Shown: in pieces, positions 1-6,616 of the stretch
Numbering within the stretch: the stretch's first letter is position 1
How the letters are laid out: each line of letters starts with the position of its first letter
Source of the DNA: Myxococcota bacterium
GTDB lineage: Bacteria; Myxococcota_A; UBA9160; PR03
Length of the DNA stretch: 8,271 bases
NCBI GenBank assembly: GCA_030066475.1
Contig: JASJBO010000323.1
Location: forward strand, 1-8,271
Reading direction: 5' to 3'
The notes under the pieces: generated by a model
What the model was told of the DNA's origin: nothing
Seen by the model: the letters and a program-made list of their open reading frames with translations, nothing else
The model's database searches: none
Made by a program: the position numbers and the translations under genes

Positions 1-50
1 GGACTTCGCTCGCCTACGGCTCGCTGCGCGCGCCTTCGGCGCTTGCGGGG
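1..50 (+). repeat. Copy A of the dispersed two-hairpin intergenic repeat
   Basis: This copy begins GGACTTCGCTCG and ends near CTTGCGGGG. It holds two hairpin seeds: GCC-TAC-GGC (12-20) and GCGCC-TTC-GGCGC (30-42). The same plan recurs at 4898-4952 (reverse complement), 5719-5790 and 8155-8271. It lies just downstream of the 3' end of the minus-strand ligase gene and may continue to the left of the window. It resembles a REP-like element; no mobility gene is visible nearby. The extent is approximate because the family is defined only from the copies in this window. Confidence 0.7.
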
Positions 51-83
51 GAGCTTCGGGCGCTGTTCGAGTGGGTGCTCTAG
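3..83 (+). CDS. Possible 3' end of an upstream plus-strand gene (partial)
   Basis: The third forward frame is open from the left edge to a TAG at 81-83. Its last codons read LAGELRALFEWVL, which looks like a genuine amphipathic C-terminus, and most codons end in G or C. The TAG would overlap the stop of the minus-strand ligase gene in the compact CTAG arrangement seen at convergent gene ends. Against this, the first 50 bases are a dispersed repeat that is non-coding elsewhere, and 26 codons are too few to judge. No product can be named. It could be a real gene tail into which the repeat has expanded, or chance. Confidence 0.22.
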   Translation, partial: TSLAYGSLRAPSALAGELRALFEWVL

Positions 84-1258
84 CCGACGTTGCTTGTCCC
101 GGCTGCGGCGGCGCGCGGGGTCTCGGCGTCGATGCCCGCGGCGCTCTCGCGGATCAGCAGGTCGACGACCGCGCGCAGCGCCTCCGTCTCGTCGGCCCCG
201 CTGTCCAGCGCCTCGCGATGGGCGCGGCGCTGCCAGTGCGCGCTGGTGCCGCGCTCGAGGATGGTGCGCGCGTGCGCCACCTCGGCGCGACACCCGAGGG
301 CGTCGGCGTCCTCGGCCACCAGCGCGAGGATGTCGTCGAGCAGCTGGGCGAAGGGCACCACGCGGCCCTTGGCGAAGTCGACCAGTCCCTTGTCGATGCC
401 GTAGCGCTGGGCGAGCCAGCGGTTCTCGCTGATCAGCATCGCCGAGTAGCGCCGCCAGCGCTGGTTCTCGCAGCGCAGCCGCCACAGCATGCGCAGCCAG
501 CAGCGGTACAGGGCCGCCAGCGTCACTGCGTCCTCGAGCCGCGTGCAGACGTCGGTGATGCGCATCTCGAGCGTGGGGAAGCGCGCGCTGGGCCGCACGT
601 CCCACCAGATCTTGGTGGCGTCCTCGAGCAGCTCGGCGCCGACCATGGTCTCCACGTGGCGCAGGTACTCGGTGTGGCTGTCGAACGGCTCGGGGATGCC
701 GGTGCGCGGCAGCTCGTCCCACACCGCGATCCGGTACGACATCAGGCCGGTGTCGTGGCCCTCCCAGAACGGCGACGAGGTGCTGAGTGCGAGCAGGTGG
801 GGCAGGAAGTAGGTGGCCTGGCCCATCAGGTCCACGGTGAGCGCCGGGTCGTCGATGCCCACGTGGACGTGCATGCCACAGATCAGCAGCCGGCGCGCCA
901 CCTCCTGGAGGTCGCGCGCCAGCACGCGATAGCGCTCGCGCGGGGTGGTGTGCTGGTCGCCCCAGGTCGCGAAGGGGTGGCTCGAGGCGGCGATCATCGC
1001 CACGCCGTGCTCGGCCGCCACCTCGCACACGGTGCGGCGCAGCCGCGCCAGGTCGTCGCGCGCCTCCTGGATCGACTGGCACGGGAGGGTGCCCACCTCG
1101 ATCTGCGACTGCAGGAACTCGGGCGTCACCTGGCCCTCGAGACGCGCCTGGCACGCCGCGAGCAGCCCGGGCGGGGCCTCGCGAATCAGATCGCGGGTCC
1201 CTGGATCGACGAGCAGGTACTCCTCCTCGATCCCGACCGTGAACGGCGGCTCCTGCAC
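80..1258 (-). CDS. ybdK: Carboxylate-amine ligase, YbdK family (GCS2 superfamily)
   Basis: This 392-residue cytoplasmic ATP-dependent ligase belongs to the glutamate-cysteine ligase type 2 fold. The family joins a carboxylate to an amine, and E. coli YbdK has weak glutamate-cysteine ligase activity. Visible motifs are GIEEEYLLVD (9-18), the metal/ATP-binding start of the family; GMHVHVGI (128-135); LSTSSPFWEGHDTG (about 158-171); and WWDVRPS followed by TLEMRITDVCT (about 218-239). The GTG at 1258 is chosen because it lies five residues before the conserved FTVGIEEEY, as in family members, and gives a typical length. Extending to the ATG at 1405 adds 49 Arg-rich residues without family character and fills the divergent promoter region. 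No strong ribosome-binding site precedes the GTG, so the start is not certain. The gene is transcribed divergently from the CoA-transferase. The physiological substrate is unknown: an EgtA-like role in thiol synthesis is possible but unproven. Confidence 0.92.
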   Translation of the reverse strand: MQEPPFTVGIEEEYLLVDPGTRDLIREAPPGLLAACQARLEGQVTPEFLQSQIEVGTLPCQSIQEARDDLARLRRTVCEVAAEHGVAMIAASSHPFATWGDQHTTPRERYRVLARDLQEVARRLLICGMHVHVGIDDPALTVDLMGQATYFLPHLLALSTSSPFWEGHDTGLMSYRIAVWDELPRTGIPEPFDSHTEYLRHVETMVGAELLEDATKIWWDVRPSARFPTLEMRITDVCTRLEDAVTLAALYRCWLRMLWRLRCENQRWRRYSAMLISENRWLAQRYGIDKGLVDFAKGRVVPFAQLLDDILALVAEDADALGCRAEVAHARTILERGTSAHWQRRAHREALDSGADETEALRAVVDLLIRESAAGIDAETPRAAAAGTSNVG

Positions 1259-1432
1259 GGCGGGCAGCTTGCCACATTGCTGCGCGCGCCGGGATCGCGA
1301 AGACTCCGCCCCCGGGAGGTGTCGCCTGCCCAACAGTGCTAAGCCCCCGCTGCCGAGGCAGTGCGCGCGGCGGCGGCCGCGTTCCGGTCGGCGAAACCCC
1401 TTCATCTACGGATCGTTGAGTGAGGAGGGCGC
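1259..1432. promoter_or_regulatory. Divergent intergenic region between ligase and CoA-transferase
   Basis: About 174 bp separate the two divergent starts, so promoters for both transcripts are expected here. I could not assign convincing -35/-10 boxes in this GC-rich stretch. The recognisable element is a strong ribosome-binding site, GAGGAGGG at 1422-1429, three to four bases before the ATG at 1433. The minus strand is open across this region up to an ATG at 1405, but the encoded peptide is low-complexity and Arg-rich, so I treat it as non-coding. Confidence 0.5.
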
Positions 1433-2737
1433 ATGCAGATTCGAAGTTCGCAGGAGGCTGCTGCCCAGCTCCGCTCGGGCGATACCCTGGCCGTGCCGCT
1501 CGGTCCCGGCCAGCCGTCCGAGCTGCTCCACGCGCTCGGCGCGCGCGACGACCTCGGGTCGCTCACCGTCTTCGCGGCGCTGCTGGTCGACTTCTACCCG
1601 CTGTTCACGCGGCCTGGCGTGAAGCTCCTGTCGGGCTTCTTCGGGCCGGTGGAGCGGGCGCTCGTCGCCCAGGGGCACGACGTCGAGTTCGTCCCCGCCG
1701 ACTTCCGCCGCTTCAGCCTGCTGGCCCGGCGCCTGGCGCCGCGGGTCGTGGCGACCAGCGTGGCCCCGCCCGATGCCGATGGCTGGATGAGCCTGGCGCT
1801 GCACGCCGGGGCGACCGTGGACGAGTGCGAGCGCGCGGGACGCGATCCCGAGCGCCTGCTGATCGCCGAGATCAACCCGCACCTGCCGCGCACCCTGGGG
1901 CTGCCCCCGGCGCACCGCCACGCGCTGCACGTCGATCGGGTCGACGTGCTGCTGGAGAGCAAGCGCGACGTGATCGCGCTGCCGGAGGCGCAGCCCAGCG
2001 AGGCCGAGCGGCGCATCGCCGACCATGCGCGCCGCTTCGTCCACGACGGCTGCACCCTGCAGACCGGGATCGGCGGCGTGCCCGACACCGTGGCGAAGCT
2101 GCTGGCCGAGGGGCCGGGCGGCGACTACGGCGTGCACTCCGAGATGTTCACCGACGGGCTGATGCACCTGCACCAGGCGGGCAAGGTCAGCAACCGCAAG
2201 GGCCTGCACGACGGCTACTCGGTGTGCACCTTCGCGATGGGCAGCCGCGGGCTCTACGACTGGCTGGACGGCAACGAGGACGTGCGCTTCCTGCCCGTAC
2301 ACGAGGTCAACGAGCCCGCGCTGATCGCCCGCAACCGCGGGTTGATCTCGATCAACGGGGCGCTCTCCGTCGATCTGTCCGGTCAGCTGGTGGCCGACAG
2401 CCTGGGTGGCGAGGAGTTCTCGGGGATCGGCGGCCACGAGGACTTCGTGACGGGCGCGGCCTTCTCGGAGGGCGGGCGCTCGCTGATCTGCCTGCCGGCC
2501 ACGGCGCACACGCCGGCCGGCACCGTGTCGCGCGTCGTCGCGAGCTTCCCGGCCGGCACCTGCGTCACGACGCCGCGCCACCAGGTCGACGTGGTGATCA
2601 CCGAGTACGGAGCGGCCGAGCTGGCGGGCCTGACCACGGGGCAGCGGGCGCAGGCGCTGGCCGAGATCGCCCATCCCGCCTTCCGCGCTGCCCTGCGCGC
2701 CGGTGAGCCCGAGCTTCCCATCTTGCCGACCGAGTGA
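1433..2737 (+). CDS. Acetyl-CoA hydrolase/transferase family (4-hydroxybutyrate CoA-transferase-like)
   Basis: This 434-residue cytoplasmic enzyme is of the family that moves CoA between acyl groups and acetate, or hydrolyses acetyl-CoA. The N-terminal half (1-185) is one CoA-transferase subdomain. The C-terminal half carries the signature motifs: TGIGGVPDTV (211-220), HSEMFTDGLMHL (235-246), FAMGSRGLYDWL (267-278), HEVNEPALIARN (290-301), SINGALSVDLSGQL (306-319) and GIGGHEDFV (331-339). Glu237 in HSEM sits where the proposed catalytic glutamate (Glu238) of Clostridium aminobutyricum 4-hydroxybutyrate CoA-transferase lies; in the family this residue carries the CoA thioester. The length of about 430-440 residues is normal. 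The ATG is supported by GAGGAGGG directly upstream. It is the first gene of a likely operon with the exchanger and the hydrolase. The acyl substrate (4-hydroxybutyrate, butyrate, propionate or other) cannot be read from the sequence, and the neighbours give no pathway. Confidence 0.93.
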   Translation: MQIRSSQEAAAQLRSGDTLAVPLGPGQPSELLHALGARDDLGSLTVFAALLVDFYPLFTRPGVKLLSGFFGPVERALVAQGHDVEFVPADFRRFSLLARRLAPRVVATSVAPPDADGWMSLALHAGATVDECERAGRDPERLLIAEINPHLPRTLGLPPAHRHALHVDRVDVLLESKRDVIALPEAQPSEAERRIADHARRFVHDGCTLQTGIGGVPDTVAKLLAEGPGGDYGVHSEMFTDGLMHLHQAGKVSNRKGLHDGYSVCTFAMGSRGLYDWLDGNEDVRFLPVHEVNEPALIARNRGLISINGALSVDLSGQLVADSLGGEEFSGIGGHEDFVTGAAFSEGGRSLICLPATAHTPAGTVSRVVASFPAGTCVTTPRHQVDVVITEYGAAELAGLTTGQRAQALAEIAHPAFRAALRAGEPELPILPTE

Positions 2738-2783
2738 CTATGCTGCGTCGAGGAGAGCCCGGCCGCGCCTGCTGGAGTGCTGC

Positions 2784-3758
2784 TTGATCCTCGACACGTT
2801 CTTCCTCGTCGCGGGGATCGCTCTGCTGGTCTACGGCGGCGAGCTGCTGGTGCGGGGCGCGTCGGGGGTGGCGCGCCACCTGCGCGTCTCCCCGCTGATC
2901 ACCGGGCTCACGATCGTCGCCTTCGGCACCAGCGCTCCCGAGCTGTCGGTGAACCTGCTGGCGGCGTGGCGCGGCAACGGCGAGCTCTCGTTCGGCAACA
3001 TCATGGGCTCGAACATGGCGAACATCGGGCTCGTGCTGGGCTGCGCCGCGTTGATGCGCCCGATCCCGATCCACCGCCAGGTGGCTTTCCTCGAGATCCC
3101 GCTGATGCTGATGGCCGCGGGTCTCGCGATCGCCTTCGGGCTCGACCGCATCCTCGACCAGCCTCCCGACCAGTACGGCCGCGGCGAGGGGTTGGTGCTG
3201 CTCTTCTTCTTCGCGCTGTTCCTCTACTACACCTACCTCGCCGCGCGCCGCGAGCGGCGCGATAGCATCGAGAACGCCGACGCGCTGGTGCCGGTGCACA
3301 CGGTCGTGGCGTGCTGCGGCCTGACCCTGCTCGGGCTCCTCATGCTGTGGCTCGGCGGGCAGCTGACCATCGACGGCTCCGTGGGACTGGCGCGCGCCTT
3401 CGGGGTATCGGAGGCGATCATCGGGATCACGCTCGTCGCCGTGGGCACCAGCCTGCCCGAGCTGGCGGCCTCGCTGGCCGCCGTGCGCGGCAAGCAGCCC
3501 GATCTGATCGTGGGCAACGTGCTGGGCTCGAACATCTTCAACATCCTGCTGGTGCTGGGCGCCAGCGCGGTGCTGCGCCCGGTCCCGGTGCCGGGGCGCG
3601 GGTTCGCCGATCTGGCCGTGATGGGGCTGCTCTCGGTCCTGATGCTGCTCGCCGCGACCGTGCACCGGCGGCGCATCTCGCGCATCGACGGCATCGGACT
3701 GCTCGCGATCTACGGCGCCTACGTCTCGTGGCGGGCGGGTGCTGCGGTGGCGGGCTGA
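2784..3758 (+). CDS. CaCA-family Na+/Ca2+ antiporter, YrbG-like
   Basis: This 324-residue inner-membrane cation exchanger is built from two inverted halves of about five helices each. The two alpha repeats are clear. Repeat 1 has GLTIVAFGTSAPEL (41-54) followed by GNIMGSN (71-77). Repeat 2 has GITLVAVGTSLPEL (214-227) followed by GNVLGSN (244-250). Glu53 and Glu226 are the ion-binding glutamates expected from NCX_Mj. A polar loop (about 152-170) links the halves. The start is a TTG at 2784, six bases after GGAG (2774-2777), giving MILDTFFLVAG and almost exactly the length of E. coli YrbG. The frame is open back to a GTG at 2703, but those extra residues are non-hydrophobic and overlap the previous gene. 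The gap from the CoA-transferase stop is 46 bp, so cotranscription is likely. It probably extrudes Ca2+ or a related cation; the family assignment is firm but the cation is inferred. Confidence 0.93.
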   Translation: MILDTFFLVAGIALLVYGGELLVRGASGVARHLRVSPLITGLTIVAFGTSAPELSVNLLAAWRGNGELSFGNIMGSNMANIGLVLGCAALMRPIPIHRQVAFLEIPLMLMAAGLAIAFGLDRILDQPPDQYGRGEGLVLLFFFALFLYYTYLAARRERRDSIENADALVPVHTVVACCGLTLLGLLMLWLGGQLTIDGSVGLARAFGVSEAIIGITLVAVGTSLPELAASLAAVRGKQPDLIVGNVLGSNIFNILLVLGASAVLRPVPVPGRGFADLAVMGLLSVLMLLAATVHRRRISRIDGIGLLAIYGAYVSWRAGAAVAG

Positions 3759-3763
3759 GGAGG
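3757..3763 (+). promoter_or_regulatory. Strong RBS overlapping the exchanger stop
   Basis: GAGGAGG (3757-3763) overlaps the last two bases of the exchanger's TGA (3756-3758) and lies three bases before the GTG at 3767. It decides the start of the downstream hydrolase and suggests translational coupling between the two genes. Confidence 0.65.
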
Positions 3764-3766
3764 CGC

Positions 3767-4870
3767 GTGGACGCGCTGCCCGAGGCCTATGCGCAGCGGC
3801 TCGCGGCGGTCGGGGCCCAGACGCTCGGCACGCTCGAGGCCTTCGAGACCGTGCAGCGCCGCCTGCACCCGCCGCTGCTGGGGCGGCTGCGGCAGGGCCT
3901 CGCGCTGGCGCGCGACCGACTCGAGGAGGCCGTCGAGGCCTTCCGCGAGGCCGAGGTGCCGGACGGGCTCGACGCCTTTCACGGCCAGCTCGGTGAGGGC
4001 GCCGAGCTGGTGCTCGAGGCGCTCGCGCTGTTCAGCGATCCGGGTCCGCCCGAGCAGGCGGTGGCGCGCGTGCTCGGCAGCATGCGGCGGGTGTGCCGGG
4101 CGCAGGAGCGGCTCTACCCGCTGCGCCTCGCGCTGCCGCCGCTGGCGCGGCACTTCGTCGAGCCCGCCTTCCACGGACGGCTGGCGGCGCTCGATCCCGA
4201 GCCGCCCGCGGGCGTCAGCGTGGGGCTGCACGCGGCGGGTGGCGACGATCCGGATGGCCGCGGGGGCTTCTCGCTCTACGTGCCCGAGTGGTACGACGGT
4301 CGCGAGCCCTGGCCGCTGGTGGTGGCGCTGCACGGCGGCTCCGGCCACGGTCGCGACTTCCTGTGGACCTGGCTGCGCGAGGCCCGCGGGCGCGGCTTCC
4401 TGCTGCTGTCGCCCACGTCGCACGGTGGCACCTGGTCGCTCGACGCCCCCGAGCGCGACGCGCGCCGGCTGGTCTCGATGCTCGAGTTCGTGGCCGAGCG
4501 CTGGCCGGTCGACCGCGAGCGGATCCTGCTCACGGGGCTCTCGGACGGCGCCACCTTCGCGCTGCTGGCGGGCCTGGCCGAGGACGCGCCCTACACGGCC
4601 CTGGCACCCGTCTCCGGGGTGCTGCACCCGACGTGCATCGCGCGCGGCGACGTTGCCCGAGCCGCCGGGCGCCGCATCTACCTGGTGCACGGAGCGCTCG
4701 ACTGGATGTTCCCGGTAGGCCTGGCGCGCGCCGCCGCCGGCGAGCTGGAGCGGGCCGGGGCGGAGCTGGTGTTCCGCGAGATCGAGGATCTCTCGCACAC
4801 CTACCCGCGCGACGAGAACGACCGCATCCTGAGCTGGTTCGACCCGGCTCTGGCGCTCCCCGACGGCTAG
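3767..4870 (+). CDS. Alpha/beta-hydrolase (esterase/phospholipase-like) with helical N-terminal domain
   Basis: This 367-residue protein has two parts. Residues 1 to about 145 are Leu/Glu/Arg-rich, predicted helical, and match no domain I recognise. Residues from about 165 form an alpha/beta hydrolase. PLVVALHGGSGHGRDF (183-198) supplies the oxyanion-hole HGG motif. GLSDG (257-261) is the nucleophile elbow with Ser259. HGALDWMFP (309-316) provides Asp312 and LSHTYPRDE (342-350) provides His344, completing the triad. The layout resembles the phospholipase/carboxylesterase, PHB-depolymerase-like and dienelactone-hydrolase-like serine hydrolases. There is no signal peptide, so it is probably cytoplasmic. 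The GTG start is fixed by GAGGAGG just upstream. The gene follows the exchanger with only 8 bp between stop and start and ends an apparent three-gene operon. The substrate is unknown; a serine esterase is most likely. Confidence 0.85.
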   Translation: MDALPEAYAQRLAAVGAQTLGTLEAFETVQRRLHPPLLGRLRQGLALARDRLEEAVEAFREAEVPDGLDAFHGQLGEGAELVLEALALFSDPGPPEQAVARVLGSMRRVCRAQERLYPLRLALPPLARHFVEPAFHGRLAALDPEPPAGVSVGLHAAGGDDPDGRGGFSLYVPEWYDGREPWPLVVALHGGSGHGRDFLWTWLREARGRGFLLLSPTSHGGTWSLDAPERDARRLVSMLEFVAERWPVDRERILLTGLSDGATFALLAGLAEDAPYTALAPVSGVLHPTCIARGDVARAAGRRIYLVHGALDWMFPVGLARAAAGELERAGAELVFREIEDLSHTYPRDENDRILSWFDPALALPDG

Positions 4871-4897
4871 GAGCTAGGAGTCCGCGCGGCAGAGGCC

Positions 4898-4952
4898 CCG
4901 CGAACGCCCGGAGGGCGCGCGCAGTGAGGCGAAGCCGAACGAAGTCAGACAG
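4898..4952 (-). repeat. Copy B of the intergenic repeat; candidate bidirectional terminator
   Basis: Read on the minus strand this copy begins GTCTGACTTCGTTCGGC and ends in GCGTTCGCGG, matching the 8155 repeat unit with few changes. Hairpin seeds are GGC-TTC-GCC and CGCCC-TCC-GGGCG. It fills almost the whole 82-bp gap between two convergent genes, abutting the HAD stop, so it may end transcription from both sides. No T-run follows the hairpin, so intrinsic termination is uncertain. Confidence 0.65.
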
Positions 4953-5705
4953 CTACAACTCCTGTCGAAGGATCTTCTGGATCTCCCCGAGATCGTTGAC
5001 GATCCAGTCCGGCGCGACGTCGGGTCGGGCGGCCCGCGCCGCGGCCGGATCGGCGACGCGGCGGGTGATCCAGACCGTTCGCATCCCCACCGCCGCCGCC
5101 CCGGCGACGTCGGCGTCGAGGTTGTCGCCGACGTGGATCGCGTGCTCGGGCGCCACGTCGAGCGCGCGCAGCGTGGCCTCGAAGATCTCCGGGCGCGGCT
5201 TGCGCAGGCCCAGGTCGTGCGAGATCACCACAGCGTCGAGGTGCTCGCTCAGCCCGGCGCGCTCGAGCACGGCGAGCGCGGTCGGGCTGTGGGTGAAGTT
5301 CGAGCAGAGCGCCGTGCGCGCCTCGCGGCGCAGGGCTCCGAGCACGGCGGGATGGTGGTCGACGAGGCCCACCTGGGCCTCGAGGGCGCCCATGTGGGTG
5401 GCGGTGAGCCGCGCCGGCAGCTCCGGGTCCGCCAGGCCCAGTCGTTCCGTCAGGCGCGAGAACCGCTCGAGGGTCGGCAGCTCTCGGCCCTCCTCGCGCG
5501 CGGCGTGGTGCCACTCGCGATCGACGCCCGCGAGCGTCTCGGCGAAGCGGTCGAACTCGACGTCGGCACGTTCACGGACGGTCTCGTGCAGGGTGTGCAC
5601 GGTGCCCGCGATGGGGCGCCCGCGCCACTCGACCAGCGGGATGCGCTCCATGTACAGGTCGACCAGCGTGTCGAACAGATCGAGGACGACGGCTCGGATG
5701 GCCAT
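4953..5705 (-). CDS. HAD-superfamily hydrolase
   Basis: This 250-residue cytoplasmic hydrolase of the haloacid-dehalogenase superfamily has a helical cap. Motif I is VVLDLFDTLVD (6-16) with nucleophile Asp9. Motif II is LCSNF (133-137) with Ser135. Motif III is LRKPRPEIF (167-175) with Lys169. Motif IV is HVGDNLDADVAGA (191-203) with Asp194 and Asp199. The stretch between motifs I and II (about 17-110) is the size of a subfamily I cap. The residue two after Asp9 is Phe11, not the aspartate used as general acid by most HAD phosphatases; L-2-haloacid dehalogenases also lack aspartate there. It could be a phosphatase variant or a dehalogenase-like enzyme, and the substrate is unknown. The ATG gives MAIRAVVLDLFD, the usual short lead-in; no strong ribosome-binding site is seen. 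It is convergent with the upstream operon and divergent from the ABC importer. Confidence 0.9.
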   Translation of the reverse strand: MAIRAVVLDLFDTLVDLYMERIPLVEWRGRPIAGTVHTLHETVRERADVEFDRFAETLAGVDREWHHAAREEGRELPTLERFSRLTERLGLADPELPARLTATHMGALEAQVGLVDHHPAVLGALRREARTALCSNFTHSPTALAVLERAGLSEHLDAVVISHDLGLRKPRPEIFEATLRALDVAPEHAIHVGDNLDADVAGAAAVGMRTVWITRRVADPAAARAARPDVAPDWIVNDLGEIQKILRQEL

Positions 5706-5824
5706 CGCTTCAGCTTAGGGACTTCGCTCGCCTGCGGCTCGCTGCGCGCTTCGCGGGCTTCGCCCGCTGCGCTTGCGCGGGCGAAGCCCTCCGATTCATC
5801 GGGGCGCAGTGGCCGGCGGGCCCG
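5706..5824. promoter_or_regulatory. Divergent intergenic region between HAD gene and ABC importer
   Basis: This 119-bp gap should hold the promoters of both divergent transcripts, but most of it is the repeat copy at 5719-5790 with its long inverted repeat. I could not pick -35/-10 boxes. Only a weak purine-rich GGCGGG precedes the ATG at 5825. Confidence 0.4.
5719..5790 (+). repeat. Copy C of the intergenic repeat, with 13-bp inverted repeat
   Basis: This copy begins GGACTTCGCTCGCCTGCGG, almost identical to copy A for its first 30 bases. It then carries GCGGGC-TTC-GCCCGC (5753-5767), a second stem with arms of different composition from the other copies but still pairing. A longer perfect inverted repeat pairs GGGCTTCGCCCGC (5755-5767) with GCGGGCGAAGCCC (5777-5789) around a 9-base loop. 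The two hairpins share bases and are mutually exclusive. It is the only copy in the window that lies between divergent starts. Confidence 0.7.
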
Positions 5825-6616
5825 ATGGAGCCGGAGTACCTTCCCGCGGTGATCGAGCTGGAGGGGGTGACCAAGCGCTACGACGGGGCGATCGCCGTCG
5901 ATGCGCTCGACCTGATGGTGGGGGCCGGCGAGCTGCTGGTGCTGTGCGGGGGCTCGGGCTGCGGCAAGACCACCACCCTCAAGACCATCAACCGGCTGAT
6001 CGAGCCCGACGCGGGTCGCATCCGCATCGAGGGCCGCGACACGCGCGACTGGGCCGGCTTCGAGCTGCGCCGCCACGTCGGGTACTGCTTCCAGCAGGTC
6101 GGGCTGTTCCCGCACATGACGGTGGCCGAGAACGTGGCGGTGACGCCGCGGCTGCTGGGCTGGGACGCGGCGCGCGTGAGCGCCCGGGTCGACGCCCTGC
6201 TCGAGCTGGTCCAGCTCGAGCCGGCGCGCTACCGCGGGCGCCTGCCCGAAGCGCTCTCGGGCGGCCAGCAGCAGCGCGTCGGGATCGCGCGCGCGCTCGC
6301 GGCCGAGCCCGGCGTGCTGCTGATGGACGAGCCCTTCGGCGCGCTCGACCCGATCACCCGCGACCACCTGCAGGCGCGCTTCCAGGAGATCCGCCACGAG
6401 CTGGGCGTGACCACCGTGTTCGTGACGCACGACATGGCCGAGGCGCTGGTGCTGGGCGACCGCATCGCGGTGATGGAGGCGGGGCGCCTGGTGCAGGTCG
6501 GCGCCCCGCGCGAGCTGCTCGCCGCGCCCGCCGACGCGCGCGTGGCGGAGCTGCTGGCGGTGCCGCGCCGGCAGGCGGAGCAGGTCGAGGCGCTGCTGCA
6601 CGGGAGCGGCCCGTGA
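5825..6616 (+). CDS. ABC importer ATPase, ProV/OpuCA-like, no CBS domains
   Basis: This 263-residue ATP-binding subunit powers uptake of a quaternary amine or related solute by the permease encoded next. Motifs are Walker A GGSGCGKTT (42-50), Q-loop Gln90/Gln91, signature LSGGQQQ (144-150), Walker B VLLMDEP (164-170) with catalytic Glu169, and the switch His202 in VTHDMAEAL. The sequence matches the ProV/OpuCA/OpuBA group best, for instance in the QQVGLFPHMTVAENV segment. The protein stops about 30 residues after the core ATPase and lacks the C-terminal tandem CBS domains that sense ionic strength in OpuA and OpuC types. The second Walker A residue is Gly where Pro is usual. The ATG at 5825 is preferred; a GTG eight codons later is possible. 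It overlaps the next gene by 4 bp. Confidence 0.93.
   Translation: MEPEYLPAVIELEGVTKRYDGAIAVDALDLMVGAGELLVLCGGSGCGKTTTLKTINRLIEPDAGRIRIEGRDTRDWAGFELRRHVGYCFQQVGLFPHMTVAENVAVTPRLLGWDAARVSARVDALLELVQLEPARYRGRLPEALSGGQQQRVGIARALAAEPGVLLMDEPFGALDPITRDHLQARFQEIRHELGVTTVFVTHDMAEALVLGDRIAVMEAGRLVQVGAPRELLAAPADARVAELLAVPRRQAEQVEALLHGSGP

Noticed and set aside
71..1342. Long plus-strand open frame antisense to the ligase
   Set aside because: No recognisable domain and low-complexity Ala/Arg/Gly/His composition. It is the antisense shadow of a gene with clear GCS2 motifs, and is open only because high GC makes stops rare.
2703..2783. N-terminal extension of the exchanger from GTG 2703
   Set aside because: It overlaps the CoA-transferase gene, encodes non-hydrophobic residues unlike the family, and a TTG with a well-spaced GGAG gives the family's usual length.
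2598..3665. Long minus-strand open frame across the cation exchanger
   Set aside because: The translation is Gln/His/Arg-rich with no domain, and it runs opposite a transporter with both alpha-repeat motifs intact.
3719..4798. Long minus-strand open frame opposite the hydrolase
   Set aside because: Composition is typical of an antisense frame in GC-rich DNA, and the plus strand carries a complete catalytic triad.
4093..5718. Plus-strand open frame of over 500 codons spanning the hydrolase and HAD regions
   Set aside because: It crosses two convergent genes and the repeat. It is Arg/Ser/Ala low-complexity with no motif.
5755..5789. Intrinsic terminator
   Set aside because: The hairpin is strong but lies between two divergent starts, and no T-run follows on either strand.
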